From assembly GCA_026419785.1 (NCBI GenBank), contig JAODTK010005568.1, positions 124,001 through 188,000 of the forward strand: a stretch of 64,000 nt of DNA. Reading direction: 5' to 3'. The DNA is from Sclerodactyla briareus (Eukaryota; Echinodermata; Holothuroidea; Dendrochirotida; Sclerodactylidae). Position 1 is the first letter of the stretch, and every line of letters begins with the position of its first letter. The position numbers and the translations under genes are program-made. Below are positions 37,030 through 48,970 of the stretch, piece by piece. A model generated the notes under the pieces. That model was not told the DNA's origin and did no database searches. It was given only the letters and a program-made list of their open reading frames with translations.

Positions 37030-37617
37030 TTGGGATGTTATCCGTAGAGACCTTACTCCTGTAAATCAAACAACAAAGCTTGAGGCCTACATCACTTGTC
37101 AGACGCTGTGGAGTACGCCTCTCAGCCTGGGATCCTTATACAAACAAGAATACGACCTATTAGAATCTGTCCAAAAAAGAGCGGCTCGCTTATCACACGC
37201 GACTATTATCTAGGAGCCCCTGGTGGCTACCAGATGTAAAGCCTGGGTTTGATCCCCTGGACGTCCGCAGAAAAACAAGACGACTTGTATTTTAACAAAG
37301 CAAGCTTAGGTCAATTGTCCCTGGCCATAAGTCCACCTCTTACAACCTGGTCATGCGCAATCCATGGCACACGCACCGCAATTAATACACCACCATTGCG
37401 GCAACAAAGTTGCGACAAATATCGTTTGTAAAGAACTGTACTAGACTGGAACGCACTGCCTTTCAGCATTGTAATCCATGAGGGAGATATAAACAGTTTC
37501 AGAGACAGATGGTGGGCAACCATTACATTGGTTGGAGACGGGATAATTGTTTGTTGGCTGCCAACCCATCCTGGTCGTCTTGCTCCTCGTAGGAGTGTTG
37601 GACAGTATTCCAAGTAA
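37030..37617 (+). pseudogene. LINE ORF2 C-terminal fragment (CR1/Jockey-like)
   Basis: Across shifting plus frames: 'SAWDPYTNK' (about 37122-37148), 'LLESVQKRAARL' (37160-37195), then Trp-rich 'TVLDWNALPFSIV' (about 37432-37470), and an ending near TAA 37615-37617. The sequence 'W-D-P-Y', 'VQKRAAR' and 'WN-LP' is the standard run of the post-RT thumb region of Jockey/CR1-type elements. At least three frame changes are needed to connect these. It lies just upstream of, and opposite in strand to, the DIRS-like element. Confidence 0.75.
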
Positions 37618-37939
37618 AACCACTACCAAGGCGTCGATAGCACACATCGACGGGCCGCACAGCTCTGTATGTAGCGCTCAATGAATACACCCACAAGATT
37701 GCCTCCAGAGTAGTGGGGAGGAGGTGGAGTGCTGGAAGGTGGTACGCTCTTCGTAAATAGCCCCCGTTAATCAAGCGGGTTAATTACGTCAGAAGCTACC
37801 TACCGTCTAGCGAAACATACTTATGCGAATTACCACGGAAAAGGAGGCGGGAGCGAAGAGGGATTTTGCTTCCAATGGCGAAGACTCTTTTCTCGCATCA
37901 ACAAGTATACCGGCTAACACACTCTCAGCTTCCTATGCG
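37618..37939. other. Junction between LINE fragment and DIRS-like element
   Basis: No motif recognised. It may contain the LINE 3' UTR and the DIRS-like 3' terminal region, but no repeat boundary could be placed. Confidence 0.35.
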
Positions 37940-38800
37940 CTAGACCAGTAGAACGAGTGAAGCGCGAAAGCTGAAGTACATGAGGGAATCCTTCGCAAGG
38001 GCGTCCCGAAGGTACATAGAAATGTGCTGCCTGGAGGAGAATCTCCTCCAATGGCATGCCTCTAAACAAAGCCCAAGAGGAAGAAAGGGAACGGAAGGTC
38101 GTGGGCTCTATTTGGTCACCCGACCTAGCAGTTCGTGTTGGGATAGGCCTTGATGATGGCATGGAGAACCACCTAGAAATCGTGTCCGTCGAAGTTCGAT
38201 GGTTAGGTGGTCGTGTCGTCACAAGGAGAGAAAAAGCACTTGCCCGAAAGAAGCGTGCGAAAAAGATATCTTCGGAGGGAAACATTACAGGGCACAAAAG
38301 CCTGTCCTCCTTCTCTGAGGACATTGCGTCGACCGACGCGATAAACATGGGAGCAGGGAGAACCTCCATCGATGCGTCTTGGCCATGGGCAACTGACATG
38401 GCATGTAGGGCCACTCCGCTCCGAGAGGAGGGTACCAGAGGAGAAACAGGCGGCTTGACTGACAGTCTATGCGGGGACAGGAAGTCACCAGTTTGAAGGG
38501 GGGACCTGACACCTTCAGGAGATCCCAGGCCGGTAGGAGGGACCGGATTCGAAGTGCCATGCCCTGAGCAAGCTATTAAGGGAGCGAGACAAAGAAAACG
38601 CTTCCCAGTCAGGGGTTCGTCGTCGGAAGTATGGGCCGACGCAATCACTGTACGGAAGCCCGCGATAGTATTGACTTGACGGGATGATCAACACGAGAAT
38701 AGGAAGTCTGCAATGGTCGGGATAGGCGTCAAATTCGGAACATTCTCGGAACAGTCCGAGTCGCGCAGCATACATGCGTCTGGTGTTGGGATGCCTGCCT
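37940..38800 (-). pseudogene. DIRS-like tyrosine recombinase domain, frame-broken
   Basis: Reading the minus strand downward: 'PTIADFL' (about 38710), 'YRG' then 'PAWDLLKV' (about 38520), 'VALHAMSVAHG' (about 38405), 'EKEDRLLCPV' (about 38300), 'RAHDL' (about 38105, the His-x-x-Arg box, its Arg restored only by a one-base shift), 'SSWALFRGMPLEEIL' (about 38060) and 'MYLRDALAKDS' (about 38010) with the expected nucleophile Tyr. Stop at 37940-37942. This is the DIRS-type tyrosine recombinase, which integrates circular DNA copies without target duplication. The longest continuous frame is 244 codons (37914-38648). Confidence 0.8.
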
Positions 38801-38869
38801 AGCCGCCAGATCAGCAGCCTTATCTAAGAGTCATCTTTCGGAAAGCCGTGGGAAAGACTACGGGCAGGC

Positions 38870-39640
38870 AAATTAGCACCCCTGGGGGGGGGGAAACACA
38901 GGTGCGGACTCCTCTCGGGGGTGGGTGAGAAGGTCCGGACTGACCGGAGGACCAGCGGGAAGTCCTCCAGGAGGGCTAGCAGGTCCGGGAACCAGGCCTG
39001 GGAGAGTCAGAAGGCGGCGATTGGCAGAAGGCGACACTCTTCCGCGTGGGCCTTTGGAAATACTCGGGCACCAGAGCGAAAGGGAGGAAAGGCGAACCCT
39101 GTGAGGAAGGACCAGTCCTGAGCCAAGGCGTCCACCGCTTCTGCCCGCAGGATGGGAAACCTGTCCCAGAAGCGGACGCTTGTAGTGAGGTGTACGCAAG
39201 AATTGTCACGTTTGGAAGGCCCCGAACCTCGAACAGAGCTACCGTCAGGTCCATCGGGAGCGACCACCCATAGTGACCCGGAGAACACCCAGACGGCTAT
39301 CTGCAGCCGTGTTGTCCACTCCTGGGAGTATGTGATGACGATAGCGAGCGCACCCGAGTGCGTAGTGGCACCAACGGAACATGTCCCAGCACAGTTCACC
39401 ACAGAGTAGGGGAGATCCGAGTCCCCAATGGGCCCCGGCTGATACGGCGACACTACGTGTCCGTGCGATGAGAACTACCGAGTCGAGAATTCTGGAAACC
39501 TCAGGACCAGATGGACTGCCAGTAGTCATTGATATGCCAAGTCCGCACCTCCGGGGGCCATGGTTGGGCCGGGGGAGAGGGCCTAGGTGGCTCCCCAGCC
39601 CACAAGGATGTATCCGTCGTCACCACGAGGCTTGGCTGCG
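38870..39640 (-). pseudogene. DIRS-like RNase H domain and linker, frame-broken
   Basis: 'VVTTDTSL' (about 39606-39626, carrying the first catalytic Asp) is followed in another frame by 'GWGAT'. Then 'LCWDMFRWCH', 'HHILPGVDNTAADS' (39340-39295) and 'VDALAQDWSFLTGFAFPPF' (39135-39080). These match the RNase H and C-terminal linker of DIRS-type polyproteins, where 'H-x-PG-x-DN-x-AAD' precedes 'DA-x-AQDW'. Around five frame changes are required. The domain follows directly on the truncated RT N-terminus and precedes the recombinase. Confidence 0.8.
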
Positions 39641-39704
39641 GAGTAGGTCGACTGATGTCGCCCCACCAGCCACGGGTTGGCAGGCGGGATAGACGGGAAA
39701 GGAT

Positions 39705-40060
39705 GAGATTTCAGAGTGTCCATGCAGAACCGAGGAGGATGGAGGTGCCACTTCAGGGGTCGCAAGTTGATAATCGGCGCCATCTTCCTTCCTTCTCGGG
39801 GCTATGAAGAAGTGGGGACGAAGTGAGAGACTTTGCTCGATTCGCCCTCTTCTCCCATAAGATAGGACACTCCCTATGTGGAGGTGATGCTTCGTAGACC
39901 GTGCTCCCGGAAAACTGGGTTTACCTTCAGGAGAGAGGACAGTGGGGGTGGGAGGTGAACTGCAGACAAGACAAGACTGTCTGTGATGCTCCCCCACTTC
40001 TTCGAGAAGAGTTGCAAACCTGCCCCCCCCCCCTCCCACGGGGGGAAGGGGGCCCTAAAG
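39705..40060 (-). pseudogene. DIRS-like reverse transcriptase, N-terminal part only
   Basis: 'KWGSITDSLVLSAV' (about 39960-40005) then, after a frame change, 'PIINLRPLKWHL' and 'PPRFCMDTL' (39780-39712). These are the opening motifs of a DIRS reverse transcriptase. The next recognisable motif is the RNase H start 'TTD', about 100 bases further on. The palm, including any Tyr-x-Asp-Asp box, which normally occupies some 200 residues here, is not present. The copy cannot encode a working polymerase. Confidence 0.75.
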
Positions 40061-41203
40061 GATGCGGACTCCTCGAAAAGTCGTTCGCTCCCTCCTCCCG
40101 TTGGCCAACAGGCGGGAGACCGAGGGAGCACGGCGCACAGGACGAGAAGGAGCTTGACCAGAGGGGAGACAGACGTCTTGGACCTGGAGGGCCTTAGACG
40201 ACTGACCCGGGGACTTGTTCTGGATCTCGCCCCCTGAGGGTTGGGCGCTCCCCAGGGTGGCCGGGGCAGAGTTCCCTTGTCTGGTGACTCCTTGGAGACC
40301 ACCAATACTCAGGGAAAAGGGCCCCTCCGAAGAGGTCTGGACCCTGCCTGGTTGTTCCATGTATGCTCCGCACGAGGTGGAGACCCAGGTGGGTCGGAAC
40401 GACACCGCTCGGTTGGCGATCCAGGGCAAACTGGGCCACTGGGGCTGGTGGGAAGGGCCGACATGGCTCTCCCAATAGAGTCCCAATTGGAGAGCTATGT
40501 TGCTCCTCGGAACAGGTGTGGAGCCATCCGTCACTTGGAATGGAGGGCGGAGACTTTTCAGGCCTAACACTGGATGCCCTTCCAGTCCTGTGAAGTTCGA
40601 GGGTCGGAAAGGAGCTGTCTGCCCTTTACTCGAAATGCGATGAGAACCAGGGAGTGTGACCCATGTCTGTCCCCGGAGGGCGAGCCTTTCCCACGCCTCG
40701 GTGGGAAGGGTGCCCCTGGATAATGCCTCGGAAGTACCTGTCCTCATGGACCTGGGGCCTGGCTGGAGCTGACCCTTCCCGTCCCGGAGATGCTGCACCA
40801 TGTCGAGTTAGACTGAGGTAGAGAAATCTACGATGGCGTCGACCGCGGCCATCGCTGAGGGCGCTATTCTGTTGAGTCCAGTAGGGTCGGCCTCAGAGTG
40901 GAGCACGGCGGTGGGGTTGGGTCCCCGAGTTCGTTGTGGGGCATCCTGGGAAGGGTAGGGCTCGAGTGTGGGTGAGAGACAGGAGGGAGCTCGCTGAGCT
41001 ATGAGGTGGTACGTCTGCGATTCTCCCCGGGGACATGCGGATTCCGCGTTGGGTTCCGCCCGTGCCGTATCCGCGTTGTGGTGACGGTCGTAGGGTGTGC
41101 TTGTTCCGGGGGAGGAATCCAATGGGACACTCTGTGGGGACCGTCCGGACGGCCCTCGTGTCCCGGAGTTAAGGCACGATCGTCTGCTACACCGCTTACG
41201 CAC
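40061..41203 (-). pseudogene. Probable 5' (gag-like) coding region of the DIRS-like element
   Basis: The minus strand holds long overlapping frames rich in Pro, Ser, Gly and Arg (40055-40801, 248 codons; 40808-41203, 131 codons) just upstream of the reverse transcriptase on the same strand. No capsid motif or zinc knuckle is visible. The region is clearly GC-richer than the rest of the window. I assign it to the element by position only. Antisense frames of similar length reflect the low stop frequency in GC-rich DNA. Confidence 0.45.
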
Positions 41204-42500
41204 AGGACGGGGGGGGTACCCATGGGTTCAACGTTATTAAAATTCGGCGCTGATTCAAGCTGAGCGTACGAGTGAACCGGTGGAGAGAATCCTACTGGAG
41301 CTGTACGTATACAGAAGAGGGGACTATTGTTGTGGCCGAGCTGGTCGACTGTGGGGCAGATCCAGGGACCGTAAGAGTACCCTCAACATGCGCCGAAGCG
41401 GACGTTGAGGACGTTGAGGTCTGCGCAGTTGGGTCCAACAGTCTTACTTGGCGGAGACGTATCCGCTAAATGAAAAATCGGTGAAATCGTCGCAGCGGAC
41501 ACAGCAGGGGGGGGGGGGGGGGGGGTACTCCGTGATCCTGTCACCAGACAGCATGGGGGGGGGGTACTTCGTGATCCGTCACCGAGACCACGTACATTTT
41601 TCCGGTTTGGCAGGTCACGCCGATAGCGAACCCAGCGGAAAATATGTACGTTGAAAAGGAGATTAGCGTCAAAATCGTCAGGGACACCTGCGTGTAAATG
41701 AATATGTGGAAATAATACGCTAATGAAAGATTCCCGTAGGGGGATCCACAGGCGAGGGTGGAAGGTCCAATGACGGGACGTGCGCTTGAAACCCGGTTTT
41801 ATTAGGAAATGATAGTTACCACCTCTCCCGAGGGGGGAATGTTAGCAAGCACAGAGAGTGCAGCGGTATAAAGTGAACTGCAAAATGGAGAGGGCGTCCT
41901 TCCCACAATCAAGAAGCGAGATCAGAGTATCCCACGCTGCTATCCGCATGTGCCCTGCAAAGTGCAAGTAGCAAACGAACGGTAGAGATGTGTTTTAGTG
42001 ACGAAAGGGGGACCTGGACCCCCGGGACTGCAGGAGCCCGGAGGGGGCGTGGGGGACCCCAAACACCCTCTAACAGACGTGGAACCCGTCGACCAATTCA
42101 TGTTCGGGGGGGGGGGCTCTGTGCCTCTATCACGAGATACGGGCCAAAAACCACTGAGATTGGCGAAACATGCGAAAATGACCCGGACCCCTGGTGGGGG
42201 CACCTGGGGAAAGGAACAAGCCGCGGACTCGAGCCGGAGCACTGACGGCAGGGAGGGGACCATAGGAGCGAGAACACTCAAGCCCTAAAAGCTAGCTTCC
42301 ACCCTCGACAGAGGGTGGGGAGGGGGGGGGGGAAGAGAGCAAAAGTCGGAGGAGCGGGAGAAATACGGCCCGGACAACCAAACTTTGCCCGCTGTCACGC
42401 GAACGGGGCGGGGGGGGGGGGGGTACTGCAACAAAACGAGTGCTCCGCAAGAGGGTCGGGTCCAACCCTACAACGACCAAAAAACAATACATTTTTCGCC
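41204..42500. other. GC-rich region with multiple G runs, probably DIRS-like 5' flank
   Basis: G runs at 41508-41525, 41556-41564, 42107-42115, 42319-42330 and 42410-42423. A perfect hairpin CCACCCTC/GAGGGTGG lies at 42299-42318. No protein motif is recognised. It may include the 5' terminal repeat of the DIRS-like element, but I could not match terminal sequences. Confidence 0.4.
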
Positions 42501-42794
42501 ATAGTCAAATTACTGGCTATGACTAAAAAAAGTGCGATAGAAAAATTTTATGAGGCTATGCATGACGCTCCAAGGCATCCGTACTGTTCACGATCAGGGG
42601 TCACCCCGTGACCTCGACCTATGCAAAGGAAGATGAATGAACCGTGTATGCAGACAAACTAAATGGTGGAAGCGGGAGCGGCGCCCCATACCTATCAAAT
42701 CACATCTGGTACGATGCTGTTGGCCAACGACCATTTCATCGCTCCAAAGGAACAGTGCTCCAAAAAAATATACAAGAATTCACATGAGGATTGA

Positions 42795-44101
42795 TAAAAG
42801 TTAAAACGTTCAGGTTGTTTTTCCACAATATGTCCAAGCCTCAACTGAACCAATTCAAACGGGGAGAGAACTCAACGTGCTCAGTTCCAATAAGAAATAG
42901 ATCTCTGAGTAAAGTACTTCTGGTGGTGGGAAGTGTTCACTCTACACTTAGCAAGATTACAGAATGTCTCCTAGTAACTGATCCACGAGCTCTTGTAATC
43001 AGTCCATTCAGATATCCATACACGAATTTCATATTCCCTTTAAGCATCTATGAGACAAAGTATGAAGATTCATTCCCTTGAGTCTCTGCTCTTAGGATAA
43101 ATGACCAATTTGGTAGCTCTTCGTTGAACTGCTTCAACAGCCTCTGCCTCGATCACGACGGTAAATAGGTGCCCAGGCTGGTTGCCGGTACTCAAGAACT
43201 GGTTTAACTGAAGCCATATGAAGCCCAACATCCTGTCTAAAACCTGAAGTCCGTCTAATTCTACACGCGTTTGCGGTTCGCGTAGCCACAACAGATGCAA
43301 ATGTTCTCTAAAAATGAGTCCATCCACAATCACACCTAGATCCTTATCTGAAGTAACCAGCTCTAACTCTTGAACATTTTCATCATAGTTCCGCATTAGT
43401 ATAACCAAAGTCAGGAATATAGTACATCCAATTCTCGAAACATGACATTTATCCGGATGAAAGTAGAGTTGCCAAGTCACAAACCAGTCATGAATGCTGT
43501 CGATTTGATAGAACATCACAGTCGCTAGTGGAGTTCAGCACCTTATACAGGCGTGGTATCCATCGCCAAACATGTTAACACTTAACCTTCATCGATGGAT
43601 AATGGTAGGTCTATATACAGGGAAACAGCAGGACCTAGTCGACTGCCTTGAGGCATTCCACTAGTGATGTCGGCCCAGTCAGAAATATTCCTTCAACACC
43701 ACCACTCTCTGTACGCTTGTACATATATTGTCTGATCCACAGCAGAACATCAACATTATTTCTTTCAGTTATCTTTTCACTGATGATAGGAAATAATCCA
43801 AAGTAGCTCTTGAAGTTGCCAACTATTAGGCAATCCTCGTAATGGGGATCTGTCCAATCTTTCATGAGAATACACAACAAACGATTATCTCTTCCGTACT
43901 AGAAGGGCTCCTATAGACACAATTGATGCAAAAAGCTTTCCCCTGCTTCAACTTTATCTCAACTAAAACGGTCTCGACAACGGACAGTATGTCCTGCCTA
44001 AACGATTCCTGTGAAAATACCACTTTGATAGGCCTTGCTCTACGACTTCTAGTCATGGCATCACCACAATCTCTACGACCAAACCTGTAAACTATAATCA
44101 T
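42795..44101 (-). pseudogene. CR1/Jockey-like LINE with endonuclease and reverse transcriptase, internally deleted
   Basis: From 44101 downward on the minus strand: the endonuclease tail 'VETVLVEIKLKQGKAF' and 'CVYRSPSSTEE' (about 43895-43990). Almost immediately RT core motifs follow: 'VLLWIRQYMYKRTES' (about 43710-43755) and 'SDWADITSGMPQGSRLGP' (about 43625-43685). A degraded 'FGDG' stands where FADD is expected (about 43570). Then 'DSIHDW', 'WQLYFHPDKCHV', 'LVTSDKDLGVIVDG' (43500-43300), 'EAVQRRATKL' (about 43115) and 'LKGNMKFVYGYLNGL' (about 43000-43045). Only about 150 bases separate endonuclease and mid-RT motifs, where roughly 1 kb is usual, so an internal segment is missing. Several frame changes. 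Confidence 0.8.
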
Positions 44102-44582
44102 CTACACAATAATCATCGTATTTCAGAAACTGCTATCCTACAACAGTTGCACTGTTCAGCACACGTACACAAAGTAGATGAGTCTGTCCAAACAAAACAG
44201 CATATGGCTCCATTGTTATCCATCCTCTCAGTTATCTATCCCATCAGATATAGCACTGCTTGTTGGCTAGTTTGATACAATTCCCATCTTCATATGCACA
44301 AAAAGAATCTCAGGATATCTCTTCAATCTCAAAAATATTGTTCCAATCCTCAAATCTTAAAACCAATAATGCACTGTTCAGCACGAACACCCGGAAAAAG
44401 TTCCTCCAAAACAGAACAGAAACATAAAAAGCGAGGAACAACCGAGAGCCAACAGCACCCAATAGAAGCCAACAGAAGCTTGTGTCATACCTACACTACA
44501 TTAGGATCGTAACGCTAAGCCAATGAGGCCGACGCTACGCACTCAGAAGGGTGATCTCTCGGGGACGTAGAGAGACGAGAGA
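44102..44582. other. Unassigned
   Basis: Between the LINE and the first 6.2-kb unit. No recognised feature. May contain the LINE endonuclease N-terminus in degraded form. Confidence 0.3.
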
Positions 44583-46904
44583 TGGCTCAAAATGACCGCA
44601 AATGCATAGCGGAAAGAATGATCCTAGAGTCGAGGAAAGGGAACCATCCAGATGGCCTGTGGGGATGGGAAGGAATGCCCCCCACTCCAAAGTCACAATT
44701 CGTGACTTCCGCACAAGATAGTGTGCGTGGAAAATGGCGGTACAGGCCGCCGAGCTAGGGGAGACAGGGAACTCCCCGAAAAGGACCCCAGGAGACCAAA
44801 AGCAAAAATTGGGGGAGGGCCTTTCAAAAAAACGTAACAGGTACGATACATCACCGGATGTCCAAAAGAAAAGGAAATGACGAGTTGAAAAGTATGATGT
44901 AGTAGAATGTTGAAGACGGGCAGGAGAAAGAACTGGTGATATGGACCGCACCAGTTTAACAAAAATCAAAATTCAATATCAAAAGGAAAACTAAGCTCTT
45001 TCTAACAATTTTAAGTCAGTGATTGATATTACTTTATCATCCGTGCGAAGCATTATTAGACAGAAATTAATCTTGCCTCGTTTGTATTGCAGAAACTTCG
45101 ATTGATAATCGAATGGAATGAAATGTTCATCCATTCTAAAAGAACGACACTGAGGAGGCAGGTTATGTTTACTGTGCCACACTGTTTCGAAGTGCGAGCG
45201 GAGATCAGTGAATTAATAAGGGATGAACAATGAACACTTCAAACATGACAGAGAGCAAATTATTTCATTATAAAACATGACGGGTGTACACTGCCTAGTA
45301 TAAAAAATTATTAAGATATAGTATAACATGGCGGACTGTATTAATTGGTTTGTGAAATGTACTTCTGATTCAAACAGAGATCTTACCCTCCCTTTCCCAG
45401 TTTCAAGATCAAGTGGTGGTCAGGAGTATGTCTCTCCCAACATAACTGGATGTAAAGGACGAACGGAGTAAATGTAAACTGGAGGAATGCCGCCTCGACC
45501 GTCGTATTTGTGACAGTGTTCTTACGTAACATCAGATTTGTTGTCGTAATCACATTTGAAGGGATAACAGGTATTCATTTCCAAAAACTCTCCGAAATGA
45601 GACCAGCCCCGGGCCATCTCTGCTTTAGGGAGCACTCATATGAGTCCGAGGCTATCCCGATGTTAGTCCTGTCCGTTGTATGTGTGCTACTCTAATCAAT
45701 TCGCAATGTAATATAGGCAATGTCGACTTCATTGACATCGCCACAACATATTATGAGACTATCATATAGGCAAAACGTGTTCAAGAACATTCTCAAAACG
45801 AGGGAAGGAGTGGGGGGGGGGCTTAAGAGGGGGGGGGGGTTGTTCCCTACACATTGGTAAAACATTTGCGAGAACAAGAACTTATCCGAAATTTGAGTGG
45901 GGAATTGTGTGAATGATGTGTGAATGTGCAAAATAATATAACCCTCATACGGATTCGCCTAAACATATCAGCCATATCGTCCACTCGTATAGGCACTCAC
46001 GATTGGTAACACATTCTAGTTCGCTCTCGAGATTCACAAAAAATGAAGGATTATGTTCTATAACAGCAATGAGAGAATTATAAATTTTGTTTTAACTTAT
46101 TATTCTTATCAATGATGTTCTCAACAATTTTTCACTTGATTAGACTGAGCAACCGCCAGATAGTGCAAAGTGTGGAGTTGGACGTTTTTCGATATTCGGC
46201 ACCCCAGGGAATATCGTTACTACTCTGTAATGACCTGTTCTGGACAAGTCGCAGTGTGATTCTTATGCCCGATCATTGTTTACTTGTCAGCTAGTGAGTG
46301 TCTAATGGCTTGTAGATCAAACAGCACAAAGTTACTTGGAAGAATGTACAATATATGTGATAATTAGTGACCCAAAATTAGACGATTTTTTCCAATCTGC
46401 GAAAAAATTGTAAAGAATATGGTTTCAACGGATTTGAGTAGCCAATTGTGTCTAGTTCTTCAGAAGAAAAGACCGCCCCTGCAAGGAGGGGAAAGTCGAT
46501 TTTTTTCGAAATGGCGTCAAAATGGCGGCCAACATGGTGAGGAATTAAGAAAAAGGAGCAGATTAGTCGAAAACAGTGATGCGGGTTTTAAACAAAATGT
46601 GATTCATGTACTTTCCGTAATTGCTAACACACAAACAAAATAGTTCCAATCTGTAGCATGTCCCAGAACCAAGATGGCCCCCAATATAGCCGGTAGAACC
46701 TAAAATCGGAGAATGGCGGTCAAAATAGCAAGATTAGGAGAAGGGTCATGCATAGTGAAACATAGTGACACACGGTTCAGGCATATGTGATATTTATCCA
46801 TATGCATTCACTCTGGATCTAAATTGCAACACGACTTTTCCTTGCTGTTAATAAGTTCGAAAAAACTAAGAAGGCCAACCAAACTCAATAAATCACACAA
46901 AGTG

Positions 46905-47050
46905 ATCAACGGATCAGTCGGTAGAGATCCGGACGAAGATCATACGATCATAGATTGCGAGTGTCGAAACCCCAAATGAAAGCCAGAGGGCATTGTCTCC
47001 TGAATGTCACGCTACCCACGTGTAAGAAAGGTCTCATCAGGTGTCCAATG
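46905..47050 (+). mobile_element. tRNA-derived SINE-like segment (unit 1)
   Basis: 'ggatcagtcggtagag' and 'attgcgagtgtcgaaacccc' sit at A-box and B-box spacing. They are followed by 'gtctcctga' and 'acccacgtgtaagaaag', as in the SINE at 35902. It may be an independent insertion or the 5' region of the downstream LINE. Confidence 0.5.
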
Positions 47051-47239
47051 ACTCCGAGGGTTAAGTCGCTAGTGGTTGTCAGGAGGCGCTTTCTTGATAC
47101 AAGACTATAAACTAGAATCTCAATCGCAATAAGAGCAGGAAGCCGGCAAGACCCGGATGTCGAGGCACAAAAGACCAGAGTAATCGACCCAAGCTCTCAC
47201 CAGAGGGTTGGAAGAGGAGGCGCACCAACCTGGCAGTAG

Positions 47240-48970
47240 ATGGGATTCGATACAAGAAGGCATATGATTCAGTGCTACATTCCTGGATAATCCACACCCA
47301 AGAGAAACACTCAGGTCAACCCCAAGATAACGAGACGCGTAGAGAAGTCGATGGAGAACTTGTCCAACGTCCTAACCAGTGGGGGAACACCTCCCGCGTT
47401 CAAGATTTGAGTGTGAAATATTCTAGGGGGATGCACTCTCTCCGCTCCTGTACGTGTGGCTCTCAACCCGCTGACACCTGCTACGCAGGCAAGACAGGGA
47501 TACCCATCTCAGACTGGCTAAATGCAACAACCTCCTATCCATGGATGATCTGAAATTGTACGCCAAGAATGAGAATGACCTAACCAGCACTGATGAGACA
47601 GTGAGGAGATCGCGGGACAAACATCTACACGAAGGTCGGACTTGACACATGTTGCCAGGAGATCATCCACCAAGGAATAAAACAAGCTTGATCGAGCGGC
47701 CTTGACCTCTCAATCGGAAAGATCGGAGACGCCGACACTAACGAGGGTACAAATACATGGGTTATACGCAGAACGTGGAAAACAAACAGAGGGAGGTCAA
47801 AGACAAGGTATCGGCAGCGTTATAGGAGTGAAGCTAAGCTATTGTCAGACTAATCAAGTCCAAGCTCAATGAGCGAACAGATACAGCCATGAACAAAGAC
47901 GCCCGGCCTGTAATCACCTATAAGGGCGGCGCATAATAGACTAGGGACGCGCAAGAGCTATCTGCGCTGGACCGCAAGACGAGGGAAAACGATGAAATGT
48001 ACGGTGGACGTACACCCACGAGCTGACGTGAACCGGCTCTACATCCCACGACAGGAACGGTGGGAGGGCCTGAAGGGGGTCGCGGCCACCATGACACTCC
48101 ACTTGTGCTGCTGTACTCCAGGCATTCATCGCAGCAAAACAGGGACAAGAGCCCAACTGATAGAGGCTGGTGGCGGAATGGGTACTCACGGGATTAAAAC
48201 GAAATAGTAGATTGGCGATTAGGGTGTAGGCCTAGAGACAAATTGGCAACAAACCGCGTACAAGGGCAATACAAACGGACAGGGTCCAGATATATTATAA
48301 CGTCGATTACAGAGAAACGGCTAGAGGATTGCAACAAGCTATAGGGGCTCAGGTAGCGACGGAGGCACTTGATAACAGTGCACGAAGTTCAGACAAACCA
48401 CCAAGGCGTACAGGCGAAAGTACACCCGCAATCGAGTGACCCTGACATGTTGCATGTGCCACCGAAAGACGAACGGGTTTGGCTCATATAACAACGCGTC
48501 TGCTCGAAGATGCTGGAACGTTGTATAAGGACAAGGAATAACAAAGGTAGCGGCTCCCGCACTACATACGGTTATGTCAGCAACTACAGGGATTCAGACG
48601 GAACAGTAGTGACAATACGTGCTCCCACAATTCCGAAACCGACGGAAGGAGAACGAGAAGGCAAAGATCCTTTGAAACTTCGAGGTGCGAGTAATCCGCG
48701 CACGGAGACCACCAGTCCTGGTGGTAGTGGACGAAGTAAACGAACGAAAACCACATAATCGAGTCGACGTGGACAATACCGAACGACACCCCATAGTCGA
48801 GAAAAAGAAGAAAAAAAGTGAATTCCAGACCTGCGGTAGAGATCCAGAGGGTGTTGGAAACAAGGCCCGAGTTGTACTGTATTCGGGGCACGGGGGTAGT
48901 ATCCAAGCAACTTAGATGACACCAGCAGAAAGAGATTACTGGACAACCGGAGTAGCCCCCTAACAAAGAC
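47240..48970 (+). pseudogene. R2-type LINE coding region, copy 1 (RT + CCHC + restriction-like endonuclease)
   Basis: Plus-strand motifs across several frames: 'YKKAYDSVLHSWI' (47251-47289, first catalytic Asp), 'MDDLKLYAKN' (47541-47570, the catalytic Asp-Asp box), 'DRKTR', 'HPRADVNRLYIPRQE' (48013-48057), then 'TCCMCHRKT' (48445-48471, start of a C-x2-C...H...C finger), then 'VLVVVDEVNE' and a Lys-rich 'IVEKKKKK' (48712-48815). RT followed by a Cys-His finger and a PD-(D/E)xK-type nuclease is the R2/RLE architecture, in which one protein nicks target DNA and primes reverse transcription there. Frameshifts occur throughout. No ribosomal DNA flanks it, unlike true R2. Confidence 0.8.

Noticed and set aside
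39007-40801. Plus-strand frames of 66-108 codons in the GC-rich island
   Set aside because: Shadows of the minus-strand DIRS-like coding region, which carries the recognisable motifs.
42791-43081. 96-codon plus frame as a gene
   Set aside because: It is antisense to the C-terminal part of the minus-strand LINE.
45510-46643. Frames repeated identically in both 6.2-kb units as conserved genes
   Set aside because: The identity is at DNA level across the whole core, including non-coding parts, so it is not evidence of coding.
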